DNA of 64,000 nucleotides from CBDFKJ01 sp965248805. Lineage in GTDB: Bacteria; Pseudomonadota; Alphaproteobacteria; UBA6615. Positions 1-9,485 of the stretch are shown piece after piece. The notes beneath the pieces were generated by a model. It saw only the letters and a list, made by a program, of their open reading frames with translations. It did not search any database and was not told where the DNA came from. The stretch covers positions 620,001 to 684,000 of the forward strand of contig CBDFKJ010000008.1 in assembly GCA_965248805.1 (NCBI GenBank). Direction: 5' to 3'. The translations under genes and the position numbers were made by a program. Position 1 is the stretch's first letter. Every line of letters starts with the position of its first letter.

Positions 1-147
1 TTGACCATTATTTAAACGGTTCACTGCATTTACTGCATCGTTGTTTGGTTGGCCAGCAATGGCCACGAGCGCCCGCTTAAGCGGGTCGGGAACGCTCATG
101 CCGCGCGCATGACCACGGACGAGTTCGAAAGACGGAGAACGGGAACA

Positions 148-2633
148 ATGACCACCGCCCAAGACAGTGCAGAGACCACATCGTTAGTAGTGCGAGGGCC
201 GGCAAGGCTCCTGAGCGCCAAGCTCTTCGGTTTCGTCGGCCGCTTCGGTGTGCGCGGCAAGATCGTCGGGCTGCCGATCCTGTTCGGCATCGTTCCGGCG
301 GCAGTACTGTTTGCGATCCTGGAATCGCACGGCGACGACTTTCGTGGCGCCATGACCACCGAGATGCAGGTGATGGCGCAGCAGGTCAACGAGACTATCG
401 ATCGCAACCTATTCGAGCGCTATTGCGACGTCCAGGCCTTCGGCCTCAATGCCGCCGCCCACAACCGGGGCAACTGGAGCAACGCCTCCGATGCCAACCC
501 GCTGGTGCGGGCGATGAACGGCTACATGACCGGCTACGGCATCTACAAGCTGATGCTCCTGGTCTCGCCGAGCGGTCAGGTGCTGGCGGTCAACTCCATG
601 GACGGGCAGGGCCGGCCGCTGGACACCGGCCAGTACTACGGAAAATCATATGCCGACGCGAGCTGGCTGGGCGCGGCCGTCGAAGGCCGTTTCCTGGAGG
701 GCCGCAATGGCTTCAGCGGGACCGTGGTCGAGCCGCCGCACCGCGACGCCGACATCGCCGAGCTCTACGGCGAGGACGGCTATGTGCTGACCTTCGCCGC
801 ACCTGTGCGCGACGGCAACGGCCAGGTGATCGGCGTCTGGGCCAACTTCGCCGACTTCGGTCTGGTCGAGGAGATCGTCGCCAGCACCTACGAGCACCTG
901 AAAGAAGACGGCATGCCGACGGCGGAAGTCACGGTGCTCGGTCCCGAGGGCCGCATCATCGTCGACTACGACCCAACGGCCCGTGGCTTCAGCGACCTCA
1001 GCGAATATCACCGTGACTTCTCCGTAATCGGCTAGCTGAACCTGGCCCAGGCCGGGGTCGAGGCCGCGGCTGCCGCGGTCAACGGCGAACACGGCGCCAT
1101 GGTCGCGCACCACGCCCGCAAACAGATCGAACAGGCGGCCGGATACGCCCATTCAGCCGGAGCTTACGACTATCCGGGGCTGGGCTGGTCGGCCCTGGTG
1201 CGGGTCCCCGTAGCCGAGGCGTTTGCTGCTTGGAACGAAACGATCAACACGATGATCGTCACCTTGGCGATCGCCGTCGCGGTCATCGCCGTGTGCGGCA
1301 TGTTCATCGGCAACGGCTTCGCGCGCCCGATCGCGCGCATGCCCGAGCAAATGTCTCGCTTGGCGCGTGAGGATGACGACTTCACGATCAGCGGCGCCCA
1401 GCGCGGCGACGAGGTTGGCGCCATGGCGCGGGCCTTGACGGGATTGCGCGAGGCGGTGCGGACGGCATTCCGACTGAAGCAGATGGTCGAGATGATGCCC
1501 ATCAACGTGATGATGACCGATACCGAGGACTTCCAGGTCACCTACGCCAACAAGACCAGCCTGGACACGCTGAAAGGGCTGGAGCACGTCCTTCCGGTCA
1601 AGGCCGAGGACATCGTCGGATCCTCAATCGACATTTTCACAAGAACCCGGCGCATCAACGGCAGATCCTCTCCGATCCCAGCAACCTGCCGCACCAGGCG
1701 CAGATCAAACTGGGCGACGAGACGCTGGACCTCAGCGTCGCCGCGGTCCACGACAAGAACGGTGCCTATATCGGCCCGATGCTGAGCTGGAATGTGGCGA
1801 CCGCGCAGGTAGCGATGGCAAGCCGCGTCAATGATGTGGTCGAGATCGTTTCCTCGGCGTCGGCGGAACTGCAGTCGACCGCGGAGTCGATGTCGGCCAC
1901 GGCCGAGGAGACCAGCCGGCAGTCGACCGCGGTGGCGTCGGCTGCGGAAGAGGCCACTAGGAACGTGCAGTCGGTGGCAGCGGCATCGGAAGAGATGGCG
2001 AAGTCGATCGACGAAATCGGCCGCCAAGTCGAACAGTCCTCCACCATCACCGCGCGTGCGGTGCAGGAAGCCGACTCAACCAATGAATCGGTCGAAGGGC
2101 TTTCCGACGCGGCGCAGAAGATCGGCGAGGTTGTCGAGCTGATCTCCGACATTGCGAGCCAGACCAATCTCCTGGCGCTCAACGCCACCATCGAGGCGGC
2201 GCGCGCCGGCGATGCCGGCAGGGGCTTCGCCGTGGTCGCCTCGGAGGTCAAGTCGCTGGCCAATCAAACGACGAAGACGACCGACGACATCTCCAGCCAG
2301 ATCACCGGCATGCAGGACGCCACCAAGGGCACGGTGGAAGCCATTCAACGCATCTCGTCAACGATCAACGAGGTCAGCGAGATCGCCTCGGCCATCGCCG
2401 CGGCGGTGGAGGAGCAGAGCGCGGCGACACAGGAGATCGCACGCAACGTGCAAGAGGCAGCCGCGCGTACGCAGGACGTGTCCGGCAATATCGGTGGCGT
2501 CAACTCGGCCGCGGCTGAGACCGGCCAATCGGCGGGTCAGGTGCTTTCGGCCGCCGCAGAGCTGTCCCAGCAGGGCGAAATCCTGCGTGAGGAGATCCGC
2601 AAATTCCTTGGCGGCGACAGTGCCGCAGCCTAA
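148..2633 (+). pseudogene. Methyl-accepting chemotaxis protein (Cache-HAMP-PAS-MCP signal), broken
   Basis: A membrane chemoreceptor that would signal to CheA/CheW. The pieces read in order as an N-terminal membrane helix (after SAKLFGFVGRFGVRGK), a periplasmic Cache-like sensor, a second helix (IVTLAIAVAVIAVCGMF), HAMP, a PAS-like segment and a full MCP signalling domain with the hairpin tip NATIEAARAGDAGRGFAVV. It is interrupted twice. An in-frame TAG lies at 1033-1035, after which the same frame continues. A one-base loss near 1637 then shifts the frame inside the PAS segment; restoring it gives an FHKNP motif and DKNGAYIGPMLSWNV. Start chosen at 148, with GGAG upstream; an in-frame ATG at 49 is less likely. 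Same direction as the heme protein and second receptor downstream. The lesions could be sequencing errors, but two independent kinds in one gene favour real decay. Confidence 0.88.
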
Positions 2634-2702
2634 CGGGCGAGAATTTTCATGAGCCCCCGCAACCTTAACCGAACTGGCATTGCCAGCCCAAAGGAGATAG
2701 CC

Positions 2703-3485
2703 ATGACCATCCGTAGCCTTCTGCACCGCGGCCGACAGAGCGTCGGTGCGACGTCGCTGATCTCGGTTCTGCTGTGCGCGTTCCTGATCGGCGTCGGCAA
2801 CTTCGCCACCGCCGCCGGCGACGAGGAGGAGATCGCCCTCCACATGGCCACGCTCCTGCGCTCGGCCAGGGCGGTCATCTCCGACAATCAGAAGCTGATC
2901 AACGACGCCGCCAAGGGCGACAAGGGCCTGTCGGCCGACGCCGTCGTCGCCAAGGCGAAGGCGAACTACCAGTCGGCCACCGGCGTCGACATCGACAGCA
3001 TCGATCCGGCCTCGCGTGAAGGCGAGCTGCTGCACACGATGCTGGACGCGGTGGGCGCGGTCATGGACGACGCCCAGGGCCTGATCAACGAGGAGGGCGT
3101 CGGCTTCAAGGGCTTCCTGCCGGCGATCTTCGCCCGCCAGATGACGGAGAAGTTCCGCGACAAGAAGGGCAGCGTCGCCGATCTGAAGCTGACGGCGCCG
3201 AAGGAGTTCGTGCGCAATCGCGCCAATCGCCCGGACGCCTGGGAGGCCGACGTCATCGAGAACCAGTTCAAGTCCGCCGACTACACCAACGGCGCGCACT
3301 TTGCCGCGATAGCGGAGAAGGACGGCAAGCAGGCCTATCGCCTGATCCTGCCGGAGTACTACAAGGAGTCATGCCTGGGCTGCCACGGCGGACCGAAGGG
3401 TGAGCTCGACATCGCCGGCGGCAAGAAAGAGGGCGGTCAGCTCGGCCAGCTCGGTGGCGCCATCAGTGTGACGATCTTAAACTAG
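2703..3485 (+). CDS. Periplasmic c-heme protein, Tll0287-like/DUF3365 domain
   Basis: Stand-alone sensor-type domain, exported and probably carrying covalently bound heme. Residues 1-38 form a signal peptide (basic start, then LISVLLCAFLIGVGNF, then ATAAGD). The remainder is helical and ends in a CxxCH heme site within ESCLGCHGG, followed by the short tail typical of the DUF3365/Tll0287-like fold. This domain is usually fused to receptors or histidine kinases; here it is a separate 260-residue protein between two chemoreceptor genes, which suggests it gives them redox or gas information (inference). Start at 2703 is set by AAAGGAG at 2691-2697; an in-frame ATG at 2649 lacks such a site. Confidence 0.8.
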   Translation: MTIRSLLHRGRQSVGATSLISVLLCAFLIGVGNFATAAGDEEEIALHMATLLRSARAVISDNQKLINDAAKGDKGLSADAVVAKAKANYQSATGVDIDSIDPASREGELLHTMLDAVGAVMDDAQGLINEEGVGFKGFLPAIFARQMTEKFRDKKGSVADLKLTAPKEFVRNRANRPDAWEADVIENQFKSADYTNGAHFAAIAEKDGKQAYRLILPEYYKESCLGCHGGPKGELDIAGGKKEGGQLGQLGGAISVTILN

Positions 3486-3584
3486 TCTCGATCTTCAACT
3501 CGTCTCGACGCCGGGTGACCTCGCGGGCCGCGATCCGCACATTGATACCCGACCACGGCGGAGCCGCCGCAACAGGAGCCAGAC

Positions 3585-5249
3585 ATGCGTATTCCCAGAC
3601 TCACGATGAGGCTCACCATTCAGGCCAAGCTCCTCGTGCTTTCAGGCGCGCTCATCGCCGCCCTGATCGGATCGAACGTGTACATGCGCACCCATATTTC
3701 GGCGGGCACGGCCGCGCTCAGCGAGCAAACCCGGCTGCAGGACGACGGACGGCTGGCGACGTCGGCTTTGCGGGCGTTTGGCGAGCTCAAGTTCTGGCTG
3801 ACCGACCTGGAGGTCAGTTGGCTCAACGAATCGGAGGACAACGCCAACCAGGCCCGTGCCGTGCTCGACGAACAGATGCAAGCATTGACCGCCATCGCGC
3901 CCGACGAGGTCGAGACGATCCGCGGCCATGTCGACGAGTTCGGCGAGCTGTCGATCCAGGCCGTGGACGCCTATGTCGACGAGAACCGGGTGCTGGGCAA
4001 CAGTCTGGCGGCCAAGGTGCGAACGAGCATCGCCACGGTCGATGCCATTCTGGTGGCGATCGACGACGACATCCGCCAGCAGGCGGCGGCGGCGGAGACA
4101 GCGAGCACGGCGGCGTCGACGCGGGCGTTGGACATCTCGCTGGTGGTGTTTCTGGGCGCCAGCCTGATGGCGCTGATCCTGACCTGGCTGACGCTGCGGT
4201 CGGTGGTCGGCCCGATGCGCAAGATCGTCTTCGCGATGACGCAAGTCTCGCAAGGCAACATCGAGGTCGCGGTGCCGACGGTCACCAAGGACGAGATCGG
4301 CGACCTCGCACAGGCCCTCTCCGTCTTTAAAGAAAACGCCATCGAAAAGCAGCGTCTCGAAGAGCAGCAGTTGGAGGACAAGAAGCGCGCCGAAGAAGAA
4401 AAGCGCGAGGCCATGACCATGTTGGCCAACAATTTCGAATCGAATGTGATGGGTATCGTCGACGCGGTTTCGTCGGCGTCCAGCGAGATGAGATCGTCTG
4501 CCGAATCGATGACATCGACGGCGGAAGAGACCAGCCGGCGGTCGACGGCAGTCTCGGTCGCCTCGGAACAGGCGGCGGGCAACGTACAGACGGTAGCCGC
4601 GGCGGCCGAGGAACTGTCGAGCTCGATCACCGAGATCGGGCGGCAGGTTACGCAGTCCGCGGACATCGCCCAGACGGCGGTGACCGACGCGGACCGCGCC
4701 AACACCGAGGTGGAAGGGCTTGCCGAGGCGGCGCAGAAGATCGGTGACGTGGTCAGCCTCATCAACGACATCGCGAGCCAGACCAATCTCCTGGCGCTGA
4801 ACGCCACGATCGAGCCGGCGCGTGCCGGCGACGCCGGCAAGGGCTTCGCCGTGGTCGCATCGGAGGTCAAGTCGCTGGCCACACAAACGGCCAAGGCGAC
4901 CGAGGTGATCGCTTCACAGATCAGCGGTATGCAGTCCGCGACCAGCGATGCGGTGGAGGCGATCAAGGGCATCGGCGGGCGCATCAACGAGCTGGCCGAA
5001 ATCGCCATCGCAATTTCCGCTGCGGTCGAACAGCAAGGGGCCGCGACGCAGGAGATCTCGGGCAACGTGTTGCAGGCGGCTCAAGGCACGAGCGAGGTGA
5101 ACCAAAACATCTCGGGTGTTAACCAGGCGGCGGCGGACACAGGCGAGTCTGCCGGCCAGGTTCTGGCGGCGACAAACGAGCTGTCGAGCCAGGCTGAACA
5201 ATTGCGCACCCAGGTCGACGCCTTCATCAACGAGGTGCGCGCGGCGTAG
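3585..5249 (+). CDS. Methyl-accepting chemotaxis protein (4-helix-bundle sensor, HAMP)
   Basis: Membrane chemoreceptor of 554 residues. Helix 1 (LLVLSGALIAALIGSNVYM, about residues 12-31), a helical periplasmic domain of about 150 residues (4HB type), helix 2 (LVVFLGASLMALILTWL, about 186-203), HAMP, then the MCP signalling domain. AGGAG lies just upstream of the ATG. The coding frame is intact, but the hairpin tip, among the most conserved stretches in the family (NATIEAARAG), reads NATIEPARAG: a proline sits in the CheA/CheW-binding tip. The broken receptor upstream keeps the normal alanine. No C-terminal CheR-tethering pentapeptide is seen. Probably co-transcribed with the heme protein 99 bp upstream. 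Confidence 0.92.
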   Translation: MRIPRLTMRLTIQAKLLVLSGALIAALIGSNVYMRTHISAGTAALSEQTRLQDDGRLATSALRAFGELKFWLTDLEVSWLNESEDNANQARAVLDEQMQALTAIAPDEVETIRGHVDEFGELSIQAVDAYVDENRVLGNSLAAKVRTSIATVDAILVAIDDDIRQQAAAAETASTAASTRALDISLVVFLGASLMALILTWLTLRSVVGPMRKIVFAMTQVSQGNIEVAVPTVTKDEIGDLAQALSVFKENAIEKQRLEEQQLEDKKRAEEEKREAMTMLANNFESNVMGIVDAVSSASSEMRSSAESMTSTAEETSRRSTAVSVASEQAAGNVQTVAAAAEELSSSITEIGRQVTQSADIAQTAVTDADRANTEVEGLAEAAQKIGDVVSLINDIASQTNLLALNATIEPARAGDAGKGFAVVASEVKSLATQTAKATEVIASQISGMQSATSDAVEAIKGIGGRINELAEIAIAISAAVEQQGAATQEISGNVLQAAQGTSEVNQNISGVNQAAADTGESAGQVLAATNELSSQAEQLRTQVDAFINEVRAA

Positions 5250-5487
5250 GCAATTTGCCAGGCGGTGCGGGGTCCGATACCACCGCGCCGCCCGGCTATG
5301 TTGCCATTTCTGAGCCGGCTTTCGCGTATGCGCCGGTGATCGCACAATATGCGCCTCTGCCGTAGTGGGCATGTACGGAGTTACTGCAGTGATGCATTAG
5401 CGATCTGTTTAGCGTCGGGCGGCAGGATATGGCGTGCAGACGCCCGGCACATTGCCGCGTGGGTCCGGAGGACGTGGCTTGAAAATC

Positions 5488-5766
5488 ATGCAGCCGATTA
5501 GATCGCGTTTGGCGCTATGTCCGGTGCCGCGGCGGCGTGTCACTGCGATTCGTGCAATCGTTTTTGGTTGTGCGTTTCTGGCCATGTTCGACCTGGACCA
5601 TGCAGCGCACGCCTACCTCGATCCGGGTTCGGGCAGCATTCTGCTGCAGCTATTGCTCGGCGGCTTCGCCGGCGCAGCAATGGTGGTGAAACTTTACTGG
5701 CATCGCCTGAAGGCATTCTTCCAGCGCGATCACAAGCCGGCGGCCGCGTCGAACCAGGATGAATGA
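5488..5766 (+). CDS. Small membrane protein with YLDPGSGS motif
   Basis: A 92-residue protein of a recurrent but uncharacterised type: a hydrophobic N-terminal segment (IVFGCAFLAMFDLDHAAHA, possibly a cleaved signal), the motif YLDPGSGSILLQLLLGG, a second hydrophobic stretch and a basic tail (LYWHRLKAFFQRDHK). Proteins with this motif tend to sit next to methyltransferase and sulfatase-like genes, as here. Start placed at ATG 5488; an in-frame upstream start at 5434 would add 18 residues with no membrane character. The last codons overlap the next gene by 4 bp (ATGA), which indicates translational coupling. Function unknown. Confidence 0.7.
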   Translation: MQPIRSRLALCPVPRRRVTAIRAIVFGCAFLAMFDLDHAAHAYLDPGSGSILLQLLLGGFAGAAMVVKLYWHRLKAFFQRDHKPAAASNQDE

Positions 5767-7163
5767 ACCGCGTTCTCGCCGATCCCTCGTCCTATCGTGA
5801 TGTCGCCGGCACGGTATATCGCTCCGGCGATCGCATCCTGCGCACGGTCAATGCGCCCGCGGTCGCGGACTATGAATTCGTCCGCACATCGGGCCTGCTC
5901 GACGAACTGACCACGCGCGGCCATGTCGTCGCGGCACAGGAAGTCGACCGCGCCGAGGGCGGCGAATTTGCCGCCGACGCTGCGTATTTGCTCGAGCATC
6001 CACGCCTGCCGTTCATCTCCTATCCATACGAGTGGTGCTTCGAGGCGCTGAAGGCGGCCGCGCTCCACCACCTCGACATCCAGCTCGAAGCCTTGGAGCG
6101 CGGCGTCGCGCTCAGCGACGCGTCGGCATACAATGCGCAATTTGTGGGTACGCGCCCCGTCTTCATCGACACCTTGTCGTTTCGGCGCTACCGCGACGGC
6201 GAGTTCTGGACCGGTCATCGCCAATTCTGCGAGCAGTTCCTCAATCCGCTGTTGCTGCACGCGCTTTGTGGCGTGCCGCACAATGCATGGTATCGGGGAT
6301 CGCTGGAGGGGATTGCTTCACTGGACCTGCGGCGCGTTTTGCCATTGCGTGCGCTGGCCTCGCGCAATGTGCTGACGCACGTGGTGCTGCAAGCGTTGCT
6401 GGGCGCGGCCGCGGCATCGGCCGGCGAAGCGCCGGATATCAAGGGACAACGGCTGCCGCTGGCAGCCTTTCGCCATATGCTGCAACGACTGCGCGACCGG
6501 ATCGCCGGTATGCTGCCGGCTAGGCGCCGTGCGACGACCTGGCAGGCTTATGAGGCGTTCAAGTCGTACGAGAGCGACGAAACGGCGCACAAGGCCGCGT
6601 TCGTCGGGCGCTTTACGGCCGCGGTCAAGCCGGCCATGGTGTGGGACATCGGCTGCAACACCGGCACGTTTGCGCTCGCGGCGCTGGGCGGTGGCGCCGG
6701 CCGTGTTATCGGCTGGGACGCCGATCAGGGTGCGCTCGATGCCGCGTTCCAGCGCGCCCGGGAGGCCGACGCTGCCTTCACACCGCTGTACGGTGGCGCC
6801 GTCAATCCTGCGCCGGCGCAAGGCTGGGCGCAGGCCGAGCGCCAGGGATGGGCCGAGCGCGGGCCCGCAGACGCGGTATTGGCGCTGGCCCTGGTCCACC
6901 ATCTCGCGATCGGCCGCGACGTACCGTTGCCGCACGTCGTCGACTGGTTGGTCACGACCGCGCCCAACGGTGTCGTCGAGTTCGTCGGCAAGGAAGACGT
7001 GCAGGTGCGTCGCATGCTGGCGCTGCGCGAGGACATCTTCGCCGACTACGACCTGGAGACGTTCGTCACGCTGCTGCAGGAACGAGCGTGCATCACCGAA
7101 CGCGTGCGGTTGGAGCCCGGAGGCCGCGAGTTGATCTGGTTCTCGCAGGATCGCGCGGCGTGA
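5763..7163 (+). CDS. Class I SAM-dependent methyltransferase (NoeA-like)
   Basis: A 466-residue protein. The N-terminal half carries a conserved block seen in nodulation-protein NoeA-related methyltransferases (YEWCFEALKAAALHHLDIQ, then FIDTLSFRRY). The Rossmann SAM-binding domain starts near residue 295 with WDIGCNTGTFALAALG (motif I), followed by the acidic end of strand 2 in VIGWDADQGAL and the LALVHHLAIG motif. The substrate is unknown; family members act on surface sugars or nodulation factors. Overlaps the small membrane protein gene by 4 bp and lies 7 bp before the phosphatase pseudogene, so the three form one operon, probably for envelope modification (inference). Confidence 0.82.
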   Translation: MNRVLADPSSYRDVAGTVYRSGDRILRTVNAPAVADYEFVRTSGLLDELTTRGHVVAAQEVDRAEGGEFAADAAYLLEHPRLPFISYPYEWCFEALKAAALHHLDIQLEALERGVALSDASAYNAQFVGTRPVFIDTLSFRRYRDGEFWTGHRQFCEQFLNPLLLHALCGVPHNAWYRGSLEGIASLDLRRVLPLRALASRNVLTHVVLQALLGAAAASAGEAPDIKGQRLPLAAFRHMLQRLRDRIAGMLPARRRATTWQAYEAFKSYESDETAHKAAFVGRFTAAVKPAMVWDIGCNTGTFALAALGGGAGRVIGWDADQGALDAAFQRAREADAAFTPLYGGAVNPAPAQGWAQAERQGWAERGPADAVLALALVHHLAIGRDVPLPHVVDWLVTTAPNGVVEFVGKEDVQVRRMLALREDIFADYDLETFVTLLQERACITERVRLEPGGRELIWFSQDRAA

Positions 7164-7170
7164 ATAAAGA

Positions 7171-8862
7171 ATGAGCGCCGCGACCACGAAGCGAGGCGGG
7201 AGGATCGTGCACGTGCTGGCGCCCGTGCTCGTGTTGTGGGCGCCGTTCATCAGCTGTGTGCGCTATCACGACTACCCATTGTGGAGCCCTGAGATACAGC
7301 TGTGTCTTGCGGCGATCGCGGCGATGGGTGTGGTGATCGGTATTGCGGCGGCATGGCGTCCGCAGACGCTTGGACCGTTGCTCCTTGGCACCCTGATCCT
7401 CTTCTACCTCGATCTGCAGTTCAACGTGAACGCCAAGGTCGGCGCCTTGGCGCCGCTGGCACAGCAGCCGACGATCGTGATGATCGGCGCCCCGGCGTTG
7501 GCCGTCGCGTTGGTGCTGTCGATTGCGTGGCTGCTGCGGCGGCATCTGGCGACAATCATCGCCGCCGGCTTCGGCGTGGTCGTTGTGACGACCATTGCGT
7601 TGCCGGTGGAGACAGTACGCACATCGACATTGGTTCGCGAGCTGCCCGGTCCCGGCCGCGACGATTTGCCGCCGGTGGTGCACATCGTGCTCGACGAGCA
7701 AATCGCATCGAGGGTTTGCCTGGCGATGTGCCGGGGGCGGACGCGTTGCGCCGCGAGTTGACGGACTTCTTTCAGGACTATGGCTTCGCGCTCTACGGGC
7801 GCGCGTTCAGTCATTTCTACAGCACAAAGGAATCGATCGCGAACCTTCTGAACGGGCAGGTGACACCGGTCGTCGGTTCGCATCAAGTCATGCGTGACGG
7901 CGTCCGCCATGTGCGCGCCAATCCATGGTTTCAACGGCTGACCGATCAGGGTTACCGGCTCCGCGTCTATCACAGCAGTTTCCTCAACTATTGCGGTGAG
8001 CCGGCGCACGCGATCGAGTACTGCCACGTCTATCCCGCCGACACGATCCGCGCGCTCGACGCCACCGACCTGCACGCCGGCGCCAAGGCTTGGGTTGTGT
8101 TTGCAAGCTTCCTCGATCGCCTGTTGGTCTTCCGCATCGCCGAGGTGCTGTACGGGCAACACGTCAAGGCACCGCTCGCGCGCCGCGCCGAGCCGGCGCC
8201 CGGCCGATCCTGGGCGAAGCCTGATCTTGCCGCGATCGTCTCGATGGACGTGTTCGATCGTCTGCGCGCGGACGTGGCGGAAGCGTCGCGAGGCACGGCG
8301 TATTTCGCGCATCTGTTGCTGCCGCATCGCAGCTACGTTTACGATGGCGACTGCCGAATCCGTGCCGATCTGACGGCGTGGTCGCGCGGGCACGACCGCA
8401 TCCCGGGTACGCCGCAACACAACACCGAGGCGTCACGCGCTCAAGCCTATGTGCGCCACTTCGATCAGGTGCGCTGCACTCATCGCAAAGCTGCGCGAGT
8501 TGTTCGATGCGATGGATGACGCCGGCGTGTTCGACGAGGCGACCATCATCGTGCACGGCGACCACGGCTCTCGCATTTCAGTGATAGAGCCGGCGGCCCA
8601 ATATGCGGACCAAGTCACCGACCGCGATCTGATCGATTCCTACGCCACATTATTTGCCATGCGGGGACCGACGGTCACCGCCGGCTACGACCGCAGCTTC
8701 CGCTAGATCCAGGCGATATTCGCCGAACGCGTGCTCGGCCGGCCGCTGTCGACGGAAACGGCGGAGGTCTTTCTATTCCGCAGTCCGGAAGTGGAGGGTG
8801 ACCCGTTACCGCCGGTGCCGATGGTGCGCTTCGGCGACGTCGTGGGTCAATTGCGGCGCTAG
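7171..8862 (+). pseudogene. Membrane sulfatase/alkaline-phosphatase-superfamily protein, broken
   Basis: An LtaS/sulfatase-like hydrolase spread over several frames. The N-terminal part has about four membrane helices; the catalytic part begins VVHIVLDE (metal Asp) and includes YSTKESIANLLNG, which resembles the nucleophile loop, LLPHRSYVYDGDC and the metal motif HGDHGS. Lesions: a one-base loss near 7705 (restoring it gives DEQIGIEGLPGD), a two-base loss near 8476, and an in-frame TAG at 8704-8706, after which the frame runs on for 51 codons to the natural stop. The 3' end overlaps convergent grxD by 4 bp. Family members transfer or remove phospho groups on lipids or glycans; this copy should be inactive if the sequence is right. 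Confidence 0.8.
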
Positions 8863-9197
8863 GCGGCGCTTACCTCGACGCCGCTCTTGGCCAGCAGGTC
8901 GGTCAGCTCGCCGTTTTCGTACATGTCGCGCACGATATCGCAGCCGCCAACGAACTCGCCCTTGACGTAGAGCTGCGGGATGGTCGGCCAATTGGAGAAC
9001 CGCTTGACGCCGTCGCGGATTTCCGGATCGGTCAAGACATCAACCGTCTTGTACTGGATGCCCATCTGGTTGAGTGCCTGCACGACGAAGGAAGAGAATC
9101 CGCACAGCGGATAAACCGGCGTGCCCTTCATAAACAAGACGACATCGCCATCGTCGATTTCACGGCGAATGCGGTCGATTACGACATCCTCGGTCAT
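8859..9197 (-). CDS. grxD: Monothiol glutaredoxin Grx4 family
   Basis: Iron-sulfur cluster carrier of 112 residues in the cytoplasm. The CGFS active site (residues 32-35, in YPLCGFSSF), the GSH-binding TIPQLYVKGEFVGGCDI block and the family length all fit. Two ATGs lie 9 bp apart; GAAGGG abuts the first but is about 10 bp from the second, so 9197 is preferred over 9206. Lies directly after bolA; Grx4 and BolA form a [2Fe-2S]-bridged complex, and the pair commonly follows purL in alphaproteobacteria. Confidence 0.95.
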   Translation of the reverse strand: MTEDVVIDRIRREIDDGDVVLFMKGTPVYPLCGFSSFVVQALNQMGIQYKTVDVLTDPEIRDGVKRFSNWPTIPQLYVKGEFVGGCDIVRDMYENGELTDLLAKSGVEVSAA

Positions 9198-9218
9198 GCT
9201 CGTCATCCCTTCACGGTG

Positions 9219-9458
9219 TTATGCGTCGTCGGGAACGGTGGTCTGTAACGCGAGGGCGTGCAGCTCGCCGCCGACGCGGCCTTGCAATGCTTCATAAACC
9301 ATCTGGTGCTGTTGCACCCGCGTCTTGCCCTTGAACGTGGGCGAGCTCACATGCGCCAAATAGTGGTCGCCATCGCCGCGCAGATCCTCGATGCGCACAT
9401 CGGCATCAGGTAGATGCTGCTTGATCAGTGTAACGATCTCGCTGGCGGCCATTGGCAT
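9219..9458 (-). CDS. BolA family protein
   Basis: A 79-residue BolA/IbaG-type protein and partner of monothiol glutaredoxin in iron-sulfur handling. It has the family fold signature: N-terminal helix (ASEIVTLIKQHLPDADVRIE), the central HYLAHVSSPTFKGKTRVQQH with the conserved FKGK...RV..H pattern, and the QGRVGGELHALALQT C-terminal strand. It sits 22 bp upstream of grxD and about 28 bp downstream of purL in one minus-strand series. A second ATG two codons in (9452) is an alternative start. Confidence 0.93.
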   Translation of the reverse strand: MPMAASEIVTLIKQHLPDADVRIEDLRGDGDHYLAHVSSPTFKGKTRVQQHQMVYEALQGRVGGELHALALQTTVPDDA

Positions 9459-9485
9459 GGGCAGACTTCCGTTCGACGATCGCGC

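Noticed and set aside
3642..4886. Long open frame antisense to the second receptor
   Set aside because: It is Arg/Leu-rich with no family and mirrors a clear receptor gene; typical of high-GC antisense frames.
1033..8706. Amber (TAG) recoding, since two genes continue in frame beyond TAG
   Set aside because: TAG ends many intact genes here (dctQ, dctM, maleylacetate reductase), and the same genes also carry frameshifts, so decay is the simpler reading.
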